This document shows, piece after piece, positions 28,861 to 38,758 of a DNA stretch of 64,000 bases; position 1 is the first letter of the stretch; each line of letters opens with the position of its first letter. Source of the DNA: Corynebacterium sp. BD556. GTDB taxonomy: Bacteria > Actinomycetota > Actinomycetes > Mycobacteriales > Mycobacteriaceae. The stretch spans positions 868,001 to 932,000 of the forward strand of contig NZ_CP141643.1 of NCBI RefSeq assembly GCF_038452275.1, written 5' to 3'. Made by a program: the position numbers and the translations under genes. Below the pieces are notes generated by a model. That model ran no database searches and was not told the DNA's origin. It saw nothing but the letters and a program-made list of their open reading frames with translations.

Positions 28861-29331
28861 TCAGTGCGTGCCGGTCGAGCCGTAGCCTCCGGTTCCGCGC
28901 TGCGTCTCATCAAGCTCGTCAACTTCGATGAAGTCGGGTAGTTCGACCTTTTGAACCACCAATTGGGCAATGCGCATTCCGCGCGTCACCTCGAAGGACT
29001 CGACCGGGTCGGTGTTGAGCAAGCATACTTTCAGCTCGCCTCGGTATTGCGCATCCACCGTGCCGGGAGTGTTGAGCACGGTAATGCCGTGCTTCGCTGC
29101 AAGACCGGAACGGGGATGAATCAGCCCCACAGTGCCATACGGCAGTGCAAGTGCAATACCAGTGCCCACCAACGCCCGCTCACCGGGCTGTAAAGTGCGG
29201 TTCTCGGCCGCATACAGGTCAGCGCCCGCGTCGCCCGGATGCGCCCGGTGAGGCATCGGCAGGTCGGGGTCGAGCCGCTTGAGCGCCACGTGCGTAACCG
29301 GAGCATTTAAAGCTGTGTTGTCTTTCATCAC
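28861..29331 (-). CDS. dut: dUTP diphosphatase
   Basis: A 156-residue homotrimeric dUTPase that hydrolyses dUTP to dUMP, keeping uracil out of DNA. All five motifs are present: [41 protein letters not shown] and the P-loop-like [10 protein letters not shown] at the C-terminus. Start choice is between GTG at 29331 and ATG at 29328. TAGGCT lies 6 nt before the GTG, suggesting a leaderless transcript, so the GTG is given. Divergent from the DUF3093 gene. Confidence 0.96.
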   Translation of the reverse strand: MMKDNTALNAPVTHVALKRLDPDLPMPHRAHPGDAGADLYAAENRTLQPGERALVGTGIALALPYGTVGLIHPRSGLAAKHGITVLNTPGTVDAQYRGELKVCLLNTDPVESFEVTRGMRIAQLVVQKVELPDFIEVDELDETQRGTGGYGSTGTH

Positions 29332-29489
29332 CCCACAAGCCTACGTCAGTGTGGAAGCGCTCAATCGTTGAAGCCGCACAGGCTCCGTTAAAGTGAGAAC
29401 AAAACGCTTTTTCAGAGGCGGGCGGAAGTAAGGTCCGTGATGCGAACACCTTACTCTAGATTCTAGATTTAGGACGCAAAGAGGCGAGA

Positions 29490-29984
29490 GTGAAACAGGC
29501 AGAAACATCCTCAGCTCAGGTGCTGTACCGGGAGCGCCAGTGGGTACCGTGGTACATGTGGTTCGCTGGCGCGGCCCTGACCTTGCTGTTGGCAGGCCAG
29601 TTTGCCTTAAACCGCAACATGTGGTGGTTTTTCGTCCCGCTTTTTGCAGTGGGCGCTTTAATCACTTGGTTTATGTTTTGGCTGTCGCGCACTACGGTTG
29701 AAGTCGAGGTCGATGCCAATGGGGAGCGCTGGCTGCTTGTCAACGACGCCAGCCTGCCTGCCTCCGTTGTGTCCCGCTCGATGAGTGTGCCAGCGTCCGC
29801 CCGCCAAAACGCGCTCGGGCGCCAACTCGACCCGGCGGCGTTTTTGGTCTCACATGGTTGGGTAAAAGAGCACACCCTTTTGGTCCTTGACGATCCGGAG
29901 GATCCAACCCCCTACTGGCTCATCGCGTCGCGTGACCCCGATGCCCTGTTGCGTGCATTTTTACCAAAGCAGCACCCAGCGTAG
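29490..29984 (+). CDS. DUF3093 family membrane protein
   Basis: A 164-residue protein with two adjacent membrane segments near residues 22-66 (WYMWFAGAALTLLLAGQFAL and FFVPLFAVGALITWFMFWL) and a C-terminal soluble domain ending DPDALLRAFLPK. It fits the actinobacterial DUF3093 family, usually located beside dut. Function is unknown. The GTG start has AGAGGCGA just upstream. Convergent with the DUF4193 gene. Confidence 0.87.
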   Translation: MKQAETSSAQVLYRERQWVPWYMWFAGAALTLLLAGQFALNRNMWWFFVPLFAVGALITWFMFWLSRTTVEVEVDANGERWLLVNDASLPASVVSRSMSVPASARQNALGRQLDPAAFLVSHGWVKEHTLLVLDDPEDPTPYWLIASRDPDALLRAFLPKQHPA

Positions 29985-30011
29985 GGTGTCTCGGCCCAAC
30001 CTGTCGAAAAA

Positions 30012-30305
30012 TTACTCGCAGTCGAGGCAAATCTTGGAGCCATCCGGCTGCGTGTAGGCCAACCGTGTTCGCTTTTGCACCAAAAAGCACGAGGCGCAGG
30101 TGAACTCATCTTCTTGGCGCGGCACAACAGTGACGTTGAGCTCCTCTCCCGACAGGTCTTGCGTGGGAATGTCGAAGGGCTCGACGATCTCGCCGTCATC
30201 GTCCATGCTGCTGCCAGCAACCTCGGCAGCCTTTAGTCCCTCGAGCGAATCAGTTTCGAGCTCGTCGTCCATGCGACGGCGTGGAGCATCGTAATCGGTA
30301 GCCAT
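30012..30305 (-). CDS. DUF4193 family small zinc-ribbon-like protein
   Basis: A 97-residue acidic protein of the DUF4193 family, almost universal in actinobacteria. The N-terminus MATDYDAPRRRMDDE is typical. The C-terminus has two Cys pairs, CASC and CLDC, which could bind zinc. Function is unknown. It has its own well-formed promoter upstream (30393-30421). Confidence 0.92.
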   Translation of the reverse strand: MATDYDAPRRRMDDELETDSLEGLKAAEVAGSSMDDDGEIVEPFDIPTQDLSGEELNVTVVPRQEDEFTCASCFLVQKRTRLAYTQPDGSKICLDCE

Positions 30306-30392
30306 CTACTTCTCCTTCGAACGGGTTCTGCTGTCATCGCGGCCGCCTCGCTGCCCGCGAAAACCGGCCCGTTTTCCACTCTGTCCTGCGGA

Positions 30393-30421
30393 ATACTAAA
30401 GCATCCCGCTAACCCTGTCAT
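30393..30421 (-). promoter_or_regulatory. Promoter of the DUF4193 gene
   Basis: On the minus strand ATGACA and TAGTAT are separated by exactly 17 nt, close to the sigma-A consensus. It would start transcription about 80 nt before the ATG, leaving a leader of moderate length. Confidence 0.6.
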
Positions 30422-30471
30422 CTTTGCTGGCCGGAGGGGGTATTGCGTGCTTGAGGCTCAAGGACTTAAGC

Positions 30472-31350
30472 CTAACCGGTGTAGGTGTGTTCGTCGGAGT
30501 CATCGAGGGAATTGAACGCACCTGCTGCACCGAGGATGTCACGCAAAGGCTCAGCAACACCTGGCGCGGCGGCAAAGACAACATCGCTGCCTGCCCGCGC
30601 GCCGATCGGTGGGTGTTGCACGAGCGCTCCTGCTTCCCTGGCGATGAGCGCGCCCGCCGCCCAATCCCAGGGGTGGGTGCCGTGCTCGTAGTAGGCATCG
30701 ACCCTGCCCGCTGCTACAGCGCACAGGTCCAAGGCCGCGGACCCAGCCCGTCGAATGTCGCGTACCTGCGGTAAAACCGTGGAAAGTATGGTCGCCTGGC
30801 GGGCGCGCCAGGCAGAGGAGTAGGAAAAACCGGTGGCGATTAAGGCGTGGGCAGGAGTGTCGGCGGCGGAGGCGCGAAGTTCAGTGGTGCGACCTGAAAC
30901 CTCAAGCCAGGCACCAAACCCGCGAGCCGCCGAGTAGGTCTCTCCGGTGGCGACGTTTCGCACTGCCCCAGCAACAAGTTCACCGTCGACCGCCACACCC
31001 ACTGAGACCGCGTAAGAGGGAATGCCGTAGATGAAGTTGACCGTGCCGTCGATTGGGTCGATGATCCACTCCACGCCCGTCGACGATGCACTGTTGGCAC
31101 CTTCCTCCCCCACCAAGCCATCACCGGGGCGGTGCGCTTTTAGCCGTCTGGTGATCAGTTCTTCCGCCGCTTTATCTACCTCCGTAACCGGGTCGACCTC
31201 GCTGGATTTGGTTTCGGTTTTCAGTCCGCTGCCTGCCGTGTCGGCTTCAGCTCGCTTGCGGGTGATCAGCGCGGCGGCCTCTGTGACAAGTTCGATGGCT
31301 GTATCTCGCAGGTGCTGCGGTTCTGGAGCGTTATGTGCAGATAAAGTCAT
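30472..31350 (-). CDS. suhB: Inositol monophosphatase family protein (SuhB-like)
   Basis: A 292-residue Mg-dependent phosphatase hydrolysing inositol 1-phosphate or a related sugar phosphate. Metal-site motifs are visible: [31 protein letters not shown] and, at the C-terminal end, [16 protein letters not shown]. The ATG at 31350 is chosen over an in-frame start 18 nt upstream, as no ribosome-binding site supports either. It is divergent from ppgK, the same arrangement as suhB-ppgK-sigA in C. glutamicum. Free inositol would feed the PIM pathway found earlier in the window. Confidence 0.93.
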   Translation of the reverse strand: MTLSAHNAPEPQHLRDTAIELVTEAAALITRKRAEADTAGSGLKTETKSSEVDPVTEVDKAAEELITRRLKAHRPGDGLVGEEGANSASSTGVEWIIDPIDGTVNFIYGIPSYAVSVGVAVDGELVAGAVRNVATGETYSAARGFGAWLEVSGRTTELRASAADTPAHALIATGFSYSSAWRARQATILSTVLPQVRDIRRAGSAALDLCAVAAGRVDAYYEHGTHPWDWAAGALIAREAGALVQHPPIGARAGSDVVFAAAPGVAEPLRDILGAAGAFNSLDDSDEHTYTG

Positions 31351-31422
31351 GGCCCCATAGTGCCCCACCGCGGCTGGGCTTTGCCTGCGTGAACGCTAAC
31401 GACCTTTTGTATGCTTTTGCCC

Positions 31423-32205
31423 ATGACTGCACTCACCTCTGAAACCTTCGGTTCCGACGCGTACTCCTTCGGCGTCGACGTGGGCGGATCAGGCATCAAA
31501 GGCGCTGTGGTGGACTTGTCCACCGGCGAGTTCGTCGGTGAGCGGATGAAGGTCACCACTCCCCAACCTGCCACCCCACAGGCGGTGGCCGCGGTCATCG
31601 CCGAGGTTGTGCAGCGCGCCGAGTGGGCTGGCCCAGTTGGGGTGGCGTTGCCGTCGGTTATCAAGGGGCGCAGCGCCCTGACTGCGGCGAACATTGACCA
31701 GGAGTGGATCGGCACAAACGTCTACGAGCTTCTACGCACCAATCTGGGCGATCGCGACTACGCTGTGCTCAACGACGCGGATGCCGCGGGCCTTGCCGAG
31801 GTCGCTTTCGGCGATCCACAGACCAGGCAAGGCAGCGTGGTCTTTCTCACTTTCGGCACCGGCATCGGCTCTGCTTTGCTTGTCGACGGCACCCTATTTC
31901 CCAACACCGAACTCGGGCACATGGTCATCGGCGGGCGCGAGGCGGAGCACTTTGCTTCTTCTGCCGTTCGCGAGCGGGAAGACTTGAGTTACAAAGTCTG
32001 GGCTTCGCGTGTGAGCACGGTGATCAAGGAATACGAACGCCTGCTCAACCCCACCGCTTTCGTCGTTGGCGGTGGCATTTCCCGCAAGGCCGACAAGTGG
32101 GTGCCACTTCTCGAGGTCAACGCGGACGTCTTTCCTGCCCGGTTGCGCAACCGGGCGGGCATCGTGGGAGCGGCGATGGCGGCGCGCGATCACGTCAACC
32201 CGTAG
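31423..32205 (+). CDS. ppgK: Polyphosphate glucokinase
   Basis: A 260-residue ROK-type kinase that phosphorylates glucose using polyphosphate or ATP. The phosphate-1 motif is [15 protein letters not shown] at residues 16-30. [10 protein letters not shown] carries the catalytic Asp, [12 protein letters not shown] is phosphate-2, and [10 protein letters not shown] follows. The ATG at 31423 is preferred over the one at 31411 because TATGCT overlaps the latter and lies 7 nt before 31423, indicating a leaderless transcript. Confidence 0.94.
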   Translation: MTALTSETFGSDAYSFGVDVGGSGIKGAVVDLSTGEFVGERMKVTTPQPATPQAVAAVIAEVVQRAEWAGPVGVALPSVIKGRSALTAANIDQEWIGTNVYELLRTNLGDRDYAVLNDADAAGLAEVAFGDPQTRQGSVVFLTFGTGIGSALLVDGTLFPNTELGHMVIGGREAEHFASSAVREREDLSYKVWASRVSTVIKEYERLLNPTAFVVGGGISRKADKWVPLLEVNADVFPARLRNRAGIVGAAMAARDHVNP

Positions 32206-32468
32206 GCGTCGAAAAGCGTGCCAACATTACCTAACGTGTCGTCGCGGCGCACAATCCTGTACGGTGGTGCGACGAAATTAGAAAAGCTCCAGCAGATGCA
32301 AAAGGTTCAACGGCGGCCAGCCTTCCCCGGCCACTGCATTCCGGTAGGGAATGGACAAACCGCCGCGACCGTTAAACATGTCGGTCATGAAATTGCAAAC
32401 CCTGTTGCGTACTCTTAATGGTCTAAGAGTGCGGAAACCATAGTGACCGACGAGGCGAAAGGGCGTAC
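32206..32468 (+). promoter_or_regulatory. sigA upstream region
   Basis: About 260 nt between ppgK and sigA. A TACGGT hexamer near 32260 is one -10 candidate, and TTGCAA at 32393 upstream of the A/T-rich 32410-32420 stretch is another. The perfect inverted repeat ACTCTTA/TAAGAGT at 32411-32430 sits at the second. No coding sequence is seen. Confidence 0.4.
32411..32430 (+). repeat. Perfect inverted repeat in the sigA leader
   Basis: ACTCTTA and TAAGAGT, 7 bp each, are separated by ATGGTC, 38 nt before the sigA GTG. It may be a protein-binding site at the promoter or a small leader hairpin. No T tract follows it. Confidence 0.5.
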
Positions 32469-33986
32469 GTGGCAACCAGCGAGAATTCCGGGACGAAAAC
32501 CGTCGACAGTTCAACGACAGTCGAGGGAGGCGATTCCGCATCTGACGGCGCCAAAGCACCAGCCGGAGGCACCGCCGCCAAGAAAACGGCTCGCAAAAGC
32601 GCCAAGAAGACCGTCAAGAAGGCAGTGAAGAAGACCGCCAAGAAGGCAGTGAAGAAGACCGCCAAGAAAGCAGCGAAGAAGACTGCCAAGAAGACGGTTA
32701 AGAAGACTGCGAAAAAGACGGTCAAGAAGGCTGCGAAAAAGACCACCGCCAAAAAGGCGACAGCGAAACACCCCGATGCCGCTGCGGGTGGCGACGATGA
32801 GGAAACTCTCGCCGTTATCGACGCCCAAGGCATCGACGAAGCAGACGATGTCGAAGATTTCGATCCCCTTCTCGGCGAAGAAGACGACGATGATTTCGCC
32901 AACGAAGACGAAATTGAAGACGAAAAGCTCGACGAAGACGAAGATTCCGAAGACGACGAAGAAGAAGACGCCGACGACGGATCCTCCGTCTGGGACATCG
33001 AGGAATCCGCGGCGCTGCGCCAAGCCCGCAAAGACGCTCAACTCACCGCCTCAGCGGACTCCGTGCGCGCCTACCTGAAGCAGATCGGCAAGGTTGCGCT
33101 TCTTGATGCCGAACAGGAAGTCTCTTTGGCCAAGCGCATTGAAGCAGGACTATATGCGCAGCACCGCCTCGACGAGATGGCTCGTGCTGCCGAGGAAGGC
33201 GACAAAGACGCCAAACTCACCCCGGCCGTCAAGCGCGACCTGCGGGCCGTGGCCCGCGATGGTCGCAAAGCGAAAAACCACCTGCTGGAGGCCAACCTGC
33301 GCCTCGTTGTGTCTTTAGCGAAGCGCTATACCGGCCGTGGCATGGCCTTCCTCGACCTCATTCAGGAAGGCAACCTCGGCCTGATCCGCGCTGTGGAGAA
33401 GTTTGACTACTCCAAGGGATACAAGTTCTCCACCTACGCCACCTGGTGGATCCGCCAGGCCATCACCCGTGCCATGGCGGATCAGGCCCGCACCATCCGC
33501 ATACCGGTCCACATGGTGGAAGTCATCAACAAATTGGGCCGCATACAGCGCGAGCTGCTTCAGGACCTAGGCCGCGAACCGACGCCCATCGAACTGGCCA
33601 AAGAAATGGACATTACCGAGGAAAAGGTCCTCGAGATTCAGCAGTACGCCCGCGAGCCGATCTCCCTCGACCAAACTATCGGCGACGAAGGCGACAGCCA
33701 GCTCGGCGACTTCATTGAGGACTCCGAGGCGGTCGTCGCTGTTGACGCCGTGTCCTTTACTCTGCTGCAAGACCAACTTCAAGACGTTTTGCACACGCTG
33801 TCCGAGCGTGAAGCTGGCGTGGTCCGCTTACGCTTTGGCCTCACCGACGGCATGCCGCGCACCCTCGACGAGATCGGCCAAGTCTACGGTGTCACCCGTG
33901 AACGCATTCGCCAGATCGAGTCGAAGACCATGTCCAAACTGCGCCACCCCTCGCGTTCCCAAGTTCTGCGCGACTACCTGGACTAA
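32469..33986 (+). CDS. sigA: Primary sigma factor SigA
   Basis: The 505-residue housekeeping sigma-70 factor. Residues 37-100 form a Lys/Ala-rich histone-H1-like tail of AKK-type repeats, and residues 105-170 are strongly acidic. The sigma core starts near residue 195: region 1.2 [11 protein letters not shown], region 2 with [17 protein letters not shown] and [13 protein letters not shown], region 3 and region 4 with the final helix-turn-helix [12 protein letters not shown]. The GTG start has AAAGGG 5 nt upstream. The family core is complete. Only the long charged N-terminus is unusual compared with non-actinobacterial RpoD. Confidence 0.97.
   Translation: MATSENSGTKTVDSSTTVEGGDSASDGAKAPAGGTAAKKTARKSAKKTVKKAVKKTAKKAVKKTAKKAAKKTAKKTVKKTAKKTVKKAAKKTTAKKATAKHPDAAAGGDDEETLAVIDAQGIDEADDVEDFDPLLGEEDDDDFANEDEIEDEKLDEDEDSEDDEEEDADDGSSVWDIEESAALRQARKDAQLTASADSVRAYLKQIGKVALLDAEQEVSLAKRIEAGLYAQHRLDEMARAAEEGDKDAKLTPAVKRDLRAVARDGRKAKNHLLEANLRLVVSLAKRYTGRGMAFLDLIQEGNLGLIRAVEKFDYSKGYKFSTYATWWIRQAITRAMADQARTIRIPVHMVEVINKLGRIQRELLQDLGREPTPIELAKEMDITEEKVLEIQQYAREPISLDQTIGDEGDSQLGDFIEDSEAVVAVDAVSFTLLQDQLQDVLHTLSEREAGVVRLRFGLTDGMPRTLDEIGQVYGVTRERIRQIESKTMSKLRHPSRSQVLRDYLD
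32577..32768 (+). repeat. Lys-rich in-frame repeat region of sigA
   Basis: Degenerate 12- to 30-nt repeats built from AAGAAGACC, GCCAAG and GCAGTGAAG encode the AKK-type tail. The DNA repeats are close enough that copy number could vary between strains by slippage in multiples of codons. Confidence 0.7.
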
Positions 33987-34029
33987 AACCCCACCTCCAC
34001 ACCTACGGGGCGTTTAAGAGCAATACTTG

Positions 34030-35787
34030 CTACCAACTGCGCAGGTACTCGATCCTCTCACGCAGTTGCTCGGCACTGCACAAGGCGGTAGGTGGCCCGC
34101 CGCAGGCCTTTCGCACCTCGGTGTGGATCGCCCCGTGGGGCCGACCTGTCTTGCCGGCGACGATCGACACGCGGGTGTTGAGCTCGCGGCGCAAGTCCCC
34201 AATCTCGTCGACCGCCACCTTCGAGCCGCCCTCGGCCTGGGAGGCGGGTTTCGGCTGGATCCTCGTGCCCAAAATTGCCGCTTTTTCTTTCGCGGCGCGC
34301 TCCGCGGCCTTTTGAGCCTTTAGTTCCGCCTCGCGAGCATCCAGTTGATCACTTTGGCGTTTTTGCAACAAGGTGCGCACCTGCTCGGGGTCCAAAAGCC
34401 CCGGTAACCCCAAAAAGTCCTGTTCCTCAACAGAACCCGCCGTGGTGGCGGTGCCGTAGGTGGAGCCATCGAAAATCAACGAATCAAGCTCGGCGGAAGC
34501 GCCGATAGTCTCGTAACCCGCAAGTTCATCAGGCTCGTTGTGCTGCCGGTTCGCCTGCGCCAAAAGCTCGTCGGACCAGCCCGACTCGCGGTGCGGCTTG
34601 CCAAGTACGTGATCGCGCGAGAGCTCCATTTCCTCCGCGAGGCGAAGCAGAACCGGCACCGAAGGCAAAAACACCGAGGCAGACTCCCCGGTGCGGCGCA
34701 GGCGCACGAAACGCCCGATCGCCTGGGCGAAAAACAGAGGGGTCGAGGCCGATGTGGCGTAAACACCAACGGCAAGGCGGGGCACATCGACGCCCTCCGA
34801 AACCATGCGCACGGCAACCATCCACTCGTTGTCCGAAGCTGAAAACTCGTCGATGCGCTCAGAGGCTCCAGCTTCGTCGGACAAAACCACCGTCACCGGT
34901 GTGGAACTGATCTTTTCCAAAAGGCGCGCATAGGCGCGGGCAGTGGTCTTGTTGGTCGCAATAACCAAACCTCCTGCATCCGGAATATGGGCGCGTAATT
35001 TGAGCAGGCGGGTGTGCGCCGCCTGAAGCACTGCGGCAATCCAGTCGCCTTTCGGATCTAAAGCAGTTTTCCAAGCGCGCGCTGTTTGCTCGGGGCTAAG
35101 CGGCTCGCCGAGACGCGCCGAGTACTCCTCGCCCGCCGAGTCCTTCCACTGGGCCTCCCCCGAGTACGCGAGGAAGACGACAGGGCGCACGACGCCGTCG
35201 GCAAGCGCGTGCGAATAGCCGTAGGTGTAGTCGGCTTGGCTAATCAGGTGGCCCTCGCCGTCTTCCTCGTAGCGCACGAAGGGAATGGCGGAATCGTCAG
35301 AGCGAAACGGGGTACCGGTCAAGGCAAGGCGATGCTCAACGTCGTCGTAGGCCTCGCGCACGCCGTCGCCCCAACTTTTCGCATCACCCGCGTGGTGGAT
35401 CTCGTCCAAAATCGCCAACGTGCGCCTCGCCGAAGCCACCGCGCGGTGTTTGAAGGGGTGCATGCCCACCTGCGCATAGGTGACCACTATGCCGTCGAAG
35501 GCAGGATTGACGGCCGAGGAATTACTAAAGGCAGAGTCAAGGGACAACCCGAAACGCTTCGCCGCATCCGACCACTGGTGCTTCAAATGCTCCGTCGGCA
35601 CGACGACGATGATGCGCTGGACCGTGCGGGAATCAACAAGCGCACGCGCCAGCGTGAGAGCGAAGGTCGTCTTACCGGCACCCGGGGTTGCCACTGCGAG
35701 AAAGTCGCGCGGTTTCGAGGCCATAAACGAATCAAAGGCCTCCTGCTGCCAAGTACGCAGCGAAGGCCCGACGGTGGGCTGGTTCAC
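34030..35787 (-). CDS. DEAD/DEAH-box superfamily 2 helicase
   Basis: A 585-residue SF2 helicase. Motif I is TPGAGKT near residue 34, motif II DEIHH, motif III-like LALTGTPFR, and motif VI-like FAQAIGRFVRLRR. The C-terminal third has a Lys/Ala-rich coiled-coil segment (QLDAREAELKAQKAAERAAK). Genes of this type sit beside sigA and the DUF3039 gene in corynebacteria and mycobacteria. Its nucleic-acid target is not known. The GTG start overlaps the DUF3039 stop (GTGA). Convergent with sigA. Confidence 0.92.
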   Translation of the reverse strand: MNQPTVGPSLRTWQQEAFDSFMASKPRDFLAVATPGAGKTTFALTLARALVDSRTVQRIIVVVPTEHLKHQWSDAAKRFGLSLDSAFSNSSAVNPAFDGIVVTYAQVGMHPFKHRAVASARRTLAILDEIHHAGDAKSWGDGVREAYDDVEHRLALTGTPFRSDDSAIPFVRYEEDGEGHLISQADYTYGYSHALADGVVRPVVFLAYSGEAQWKDSAGEEYSARLGEPLSPEQTARAWKTALDPKGDWIAAVLQAAHTRLLKLRAHIPDAGGLVIATNKTTARAYARLLEKISSTPVTVVLSDEAGASERIDEFSASDNEWMVAVRMVSEGVDVPRLAVGVYATSASTPLFFAQAIGRFVRLRRTGESASVFLPSVPVLLRLAEEMELSRDHVLGKPHRESGWSDELLAQANRQHNEPDELAGYETIGASAELDSLIFDGSTYGTATTAGSVEEQDFLGLPGLLDPEQVRTLLQKRQSDQLDAREAELKAQKAAERAAKEKAAILGTRIQPKPASQAEGGSKVAVDEIGDLRRELNTRVSIVAGKTGRPHGAIHTEVRKACGGPPTALCSAEQLRERIEYLRSW

Positions 35788-36038
35788 TTCCGCCGCAGCC
35801 CCTTGTAAATCCGCTCACAATCGGCGCACACAGGAGAACCTGGCTTGGCCTGCTTTTTCACTGGAAACGTCTCCCCGCATAGGGCAACGACCATCTTCCC
35901 TGAGATCGCCGAATCGACGATCTGATCCTTCTTCACGTAGTGGAAAAACTTCGGGGTCCCGTCGTCATTGGTTGACGAGGTATCCTCCCGCAGATCAGTG
36001 CGCTCCAAGGTTTTAGTCGTCGTATTCACGTCCCCCAT
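35784..36038 (-). CDS. DUF3039 family protein
   Basis: An 84-residue protein of the actinobacterial DUF3039 family, with FHYVKKDQIVDSA, MVVALCGETFPV and a C-terminal PVCADCERIYKGL. The three Cys suggest a metal site. The ATG at 36038 is one of two adjacent in-frame ATG codons, and longer upstream forms have no support. It overlaps the following helicase gene by 4 nt and is co-transcribed with it. Confidence 0.87.
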   Translation of the reverse strand: MGDVNTTTKTLERTDLREDTSSTNDDGTPKFFHYVKKDQIVDSAISGKMVVALCGETFPVKKQAKPGSPVCADCERIYKGLRRK

Positions 36039-36100
36039 CATGCCCCAATTCGGGCGAGATTTTAAGTCGGTGCGCTCCCAACGGGCTACCCTCGTGCAAC

Positions 36101-36616
36101 ATGAGCACACCATCTGAGCCGTTTGAGCCCACCAACGGCGATTTAGGCACGGTCGATGCCCAGCCGGTCGATGCCCAGCCGGGGGACAAAGACGGGGCCA
36201 GCTCATCTCCCAGCTCACCTCGGGGCCGAAAGTTTCGCCTGCGACGGCGACACACAGAGCTCATCACCGACGCAACACGTTCCCCGGAGCTAAACATCCG
36301 CAGCCGCGAACGTGTTTACATGGTGCTTCAGCTTCTGCGTTTGCCCTTCATCCTCTTGTCCATACTGTTTGCGTGGGTGTGGGCAAACTGGTGGCTGGCA
36401 GGGATCCTGTTTGTGGTGTCGGTGCCGCTGCCCTGGGTCGCGGTGATGATCGGCAACGGACAAGGCGAAAAGCGCGATCCCCGCACGCGCAACGTCTACA
36501 AGCCGGCGGTGGCGCGCGAACACACGCGCCTGGAAATGCAGCGCCGCCGCGAGCTTGAGTCGGGCGGCGCGGGCTCGCGGCGGGCCTTGCCCACTATCAT
36601 CGAGCACGACGACTAA
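36101..36616 (+). CDS. DUF3099 family membrane protein
   Basis: A 171-residue protein with a charged N-terminus, the LITDATRSPELNIRSRERVYMV motif region (residues 54-75) and two membrane segments (about 76-95 and 98-117). The C-terminal Arg/Glu-rich tail is cytosolic by the positive-inside rule. Function is unknown. TACCCT lies 8 nt before the ATG, so the transcript is likely leaderless. Divergent from DUF3039. Confidence 0.86.
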   Translation: MSTPSEPFEPTNGDLGTVDAQPVDAQPGDKDGASSSPSSPRGRKFRLRRRHTELITDATRSPELNIRSRERVYMVLQLLRLPFILLSILFAWVWANWWLAGILFVVSVPLPWVAVMIGNGQGEKRDPRTRNVYKPAVAREHTRLEMQRRRELESGGAGSRRALPTIIEHDD

Positions 36617-36690
36617 CTCACCGCCCCGTTGACGGCCCCGCCGCTTGCTTGCCCGCGGCGCGGCCACAGATAATGCAAAAAAGGGATCCC

Positions 36691-38241
36691 GTGACTGCTG
36701 AGAATTTCACCGCAACCTACACCCAGCTCGCGCACGCTTTGCGGGAAGCGGGTTTTACTTCCGAGGCTATCTCCGCCCACCTTGGCCCTCAGGCGAGCGA
36801 AGCGCTCTACCGGGGCGAACCAGGCGCAGTCTTTGCGGCCTGCCGGGACGATTCGACGTTGTCGCGTCTGATTCGTTTTTTCCTCTTGCGCGAACCGATG
36901 CTCGGTGAGGTTGTCGCCAGCGTGTTGTCTTCTCGCCTGGTGCTTTCGCTTCTCGACGTTTCCCTTATCCAACGTCTGCCCTCCGGGGACCTTCAAGTTG
37001 CCTATGATGTGCGCCCTCACGTCATCGCTGGGCAAAACCGGCTGATCTTGTCGGACCTCGACGCTTCGACGACCCAGCGCACTTTAGGGGCTGACCATGT
37101 CCTCGGGGTGGGTGCGGCTTCTCTGTCTTTGTTGAGTGCTTCACCGTGCACCCCCACGGGCACAGTGCTGGATCTCGGCACGGGTTCAGGAGTGCAGGCG
37201 ATTGCCCAGTCTGGCTGCGCCGACCATGTGGTGGCCACCGATATCCATCCCCGGGCTTTAGCACTTGCCGCCGCGAATTTGGCCTCCCACTGCATCACTA
37301 ATGTCGAACTACGGGAAGGTTCCTGGTTTGAGCCCGTGTCCGGCGAGAAATTTGACCGAATAGTGGCCAACCCTCCATTCGTGGTGGGCGTAGGCCAAAT
37401 CGACCACGTTTACCGCGACTCAGGTTTGGATTTGGACGCAGCGAGCGAGCTTGTTGTCTCCTCAGTGCCAAAACATTTGGCGCCCGGTGCGACAGCCCAC
37501 GTACTCGGCGCCTGGGTTCACACCGTCGACGGTTCCTGGCAGCAGCGCGTTTCCTCGTGGCTCCCAGCGCGGGGCATTTCCGCCTGGGTGTTGCAGCGTG
37601 ACGTGGTGGATCCGGAGATGTACGTAGCTACGTGGCTCAAAGACGAGTCGATTGATCCGCGCTCGCGCGAGGGCATTGACAAGACGCAGCGGTGGCTGGA
37701 GCATTTCCGCAACAACAACGTCCACGCGATTGGTGTTGGGTGGATCTTCCTGCGCGAGATCGGCGATGCCACCACGGAGGTCACTGCGGAAGATCTCACT
37801 CACCCCTTTAGCGATCCACTAGCCCCGGAGGTTTCGGAGTTTTTCGAACGCATGGCGTGGCTGCGGGATTCTTCGCCGGAGTCGATCCTCGACTCGCGTT
37901 TTTTGCTTCGCCCAACTGTCGCAGTGGAGGAGGTTAGTGTTGCCGACAGCGAAACTGGAATGGGATTTACCCGCAAGGTTGTCCGTTTGACCCGCATGGA
38001 CGGTCCCCGGTGGACCCACGAGGTAGATTCAGGTCTTTTGTCGCTGTTGTCTGGCTTGCACCCTCAGGGCCTTGCCCTGCGTGATGTCGTTGAGCTTTGG
38101 ACGATGTCGCAGGAAGGCCGCGAGCATGCCGACGCCACCGGCGACGATGCCAGCGTCGCCGAATCAGCAGTCGCGGCGATTGTTGATCTTGTTCGCCACG
38201 GCCTCGTCATCCCGGCAGATATCGCGGAGCTTGTCGCATGA
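36691..38241 (+). CDS. Class I SAM-dependent methyltransferase (RlmG/HemK-like core)
   Basis: A 516-residue protein. An N-terminal helical/winged region (residues 1-150) precedes a Rossmann methyltransferase with [16 protein letters not shown] near residue 165, DIHPRAL and the NPPFVVG motif near residue 230, typical of N-methylation of amino or guanine groups. A C-terminal domain of about 200 residues follows. The GTG at 36691 has AAAGGG 5 nt upstream and is preferred over earlier ATG codons. It overlaps dtd by 4 nt. Substrate unknown. Confidence 0.88.
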   Translation: MTAENFTATYTQLAHALREAGFTSEAISAHLGPQASEALYRGEPGAVFAACRDDSTLSRLIRFFLLREPMLGEVVASVLSSRLVLSLLDVSLIQRLPSGDLQVAYDVRPHVIAGQNRLILSDLDASTTQRTLGADHVLGVGAASLSLLSASPCTPTGTVLDLGTGSGVQAIAQSGCADHVVATDIHPRALALAAANLASHCITNVELREGSWFEPVSGEKFDRIVANPPFVVGVGQIDHVYRDSGLDLDAASELVVSSVPKHLAPGATAHVLGAWVHTVDGSWQQRVSSWLPARGISAWVLQRDVVDPEMYVATWLKDESIDPRSREGIDKTQRWLEHFRNNNVHAIGVGWIFLREIGDATTEVTAEDLTHPFSDPLAPEVSEFFERMAWLRDSSPESILDSRFLLRPTVAVEEVSVADSETGMGFTRKVVRLTRMDGPRWTHEVDSGLLSLLSGLHPQGLALRDVVELWTMSQEGREHADATGDDASVAESAVAAIVDLVRHGLVIPADIAELVA

Positions 38242-38672
38242 AAGCAGTTTTAACCCGAGTATCTAGCGCATCCGTCACCGTCGACGGCGAGGTTGTGGGA
38301 GCCATTGATTGCCCCGACACCGGCGGCATCTTGGCCTTGGTGGGGGTCGGCCGCGACGATTCCGACACCGCTTGGCAAACCGTTGCACGCAAAATTGCCG
38401 AGCTTCGCATCCTCGACGGGGAGCTATCCGTGTTGGATACCGGCGCACCTGTTTTACTGGTCAGCCAGTTCACGCTGATGGGGGCCACCGCGAAAGGTCG
38501 CCGTCCTTCCTGGTCGCAGGCCGCTTCCGGGGCTGAGGCGGAACCGGTGATAGACAAAATCGCCGCCGATTTACGCGGGCGCGGCATTGTGGTGCAACAG
38601 GGGCGCTTCGGCGCGATGATGCGGGTCCACAGCGTCAACGAAGGCCCTTTCACCGTCCTCGTGGAAGCTTAA
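38238..38672 (+). CDS. dtd: D-aminoacyl-tRNA deacylase
   Basis: A 144-residue Dtd that hydrolyses D-aminoacyl-tRNA and glycyl-tRNA(Ala), preventing misincorporation. The two family motifs are present: SQFTLMG near residue 76 and [10 protein letters not shown] at the C-terminus. The ATG overlaps the methyltransferase TGA, showing translational coupling. Confidence 0.96.
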   Translation: MKAVLTRVSSASVTVDGEVVGAIDCPDTGGILALVGVGRDDSDTAWQTVARKIAELRILDGELSVLDTGAPVLLVSQFTLMGATAKGRRPSWSQAASGAEAEPVIDKIAADLRGRGIVVQQGRFGAMMRVHSVNEGPFTVLVEA

Positions 38673-38758
38673 AAACCCCGTCTCAACAGGGCGGGAACAA
38701 TGTGGGACGCTGGGGCGTTGTGGCATTAGAGGCACATCGGCATAGGAGGCACGCTTAC

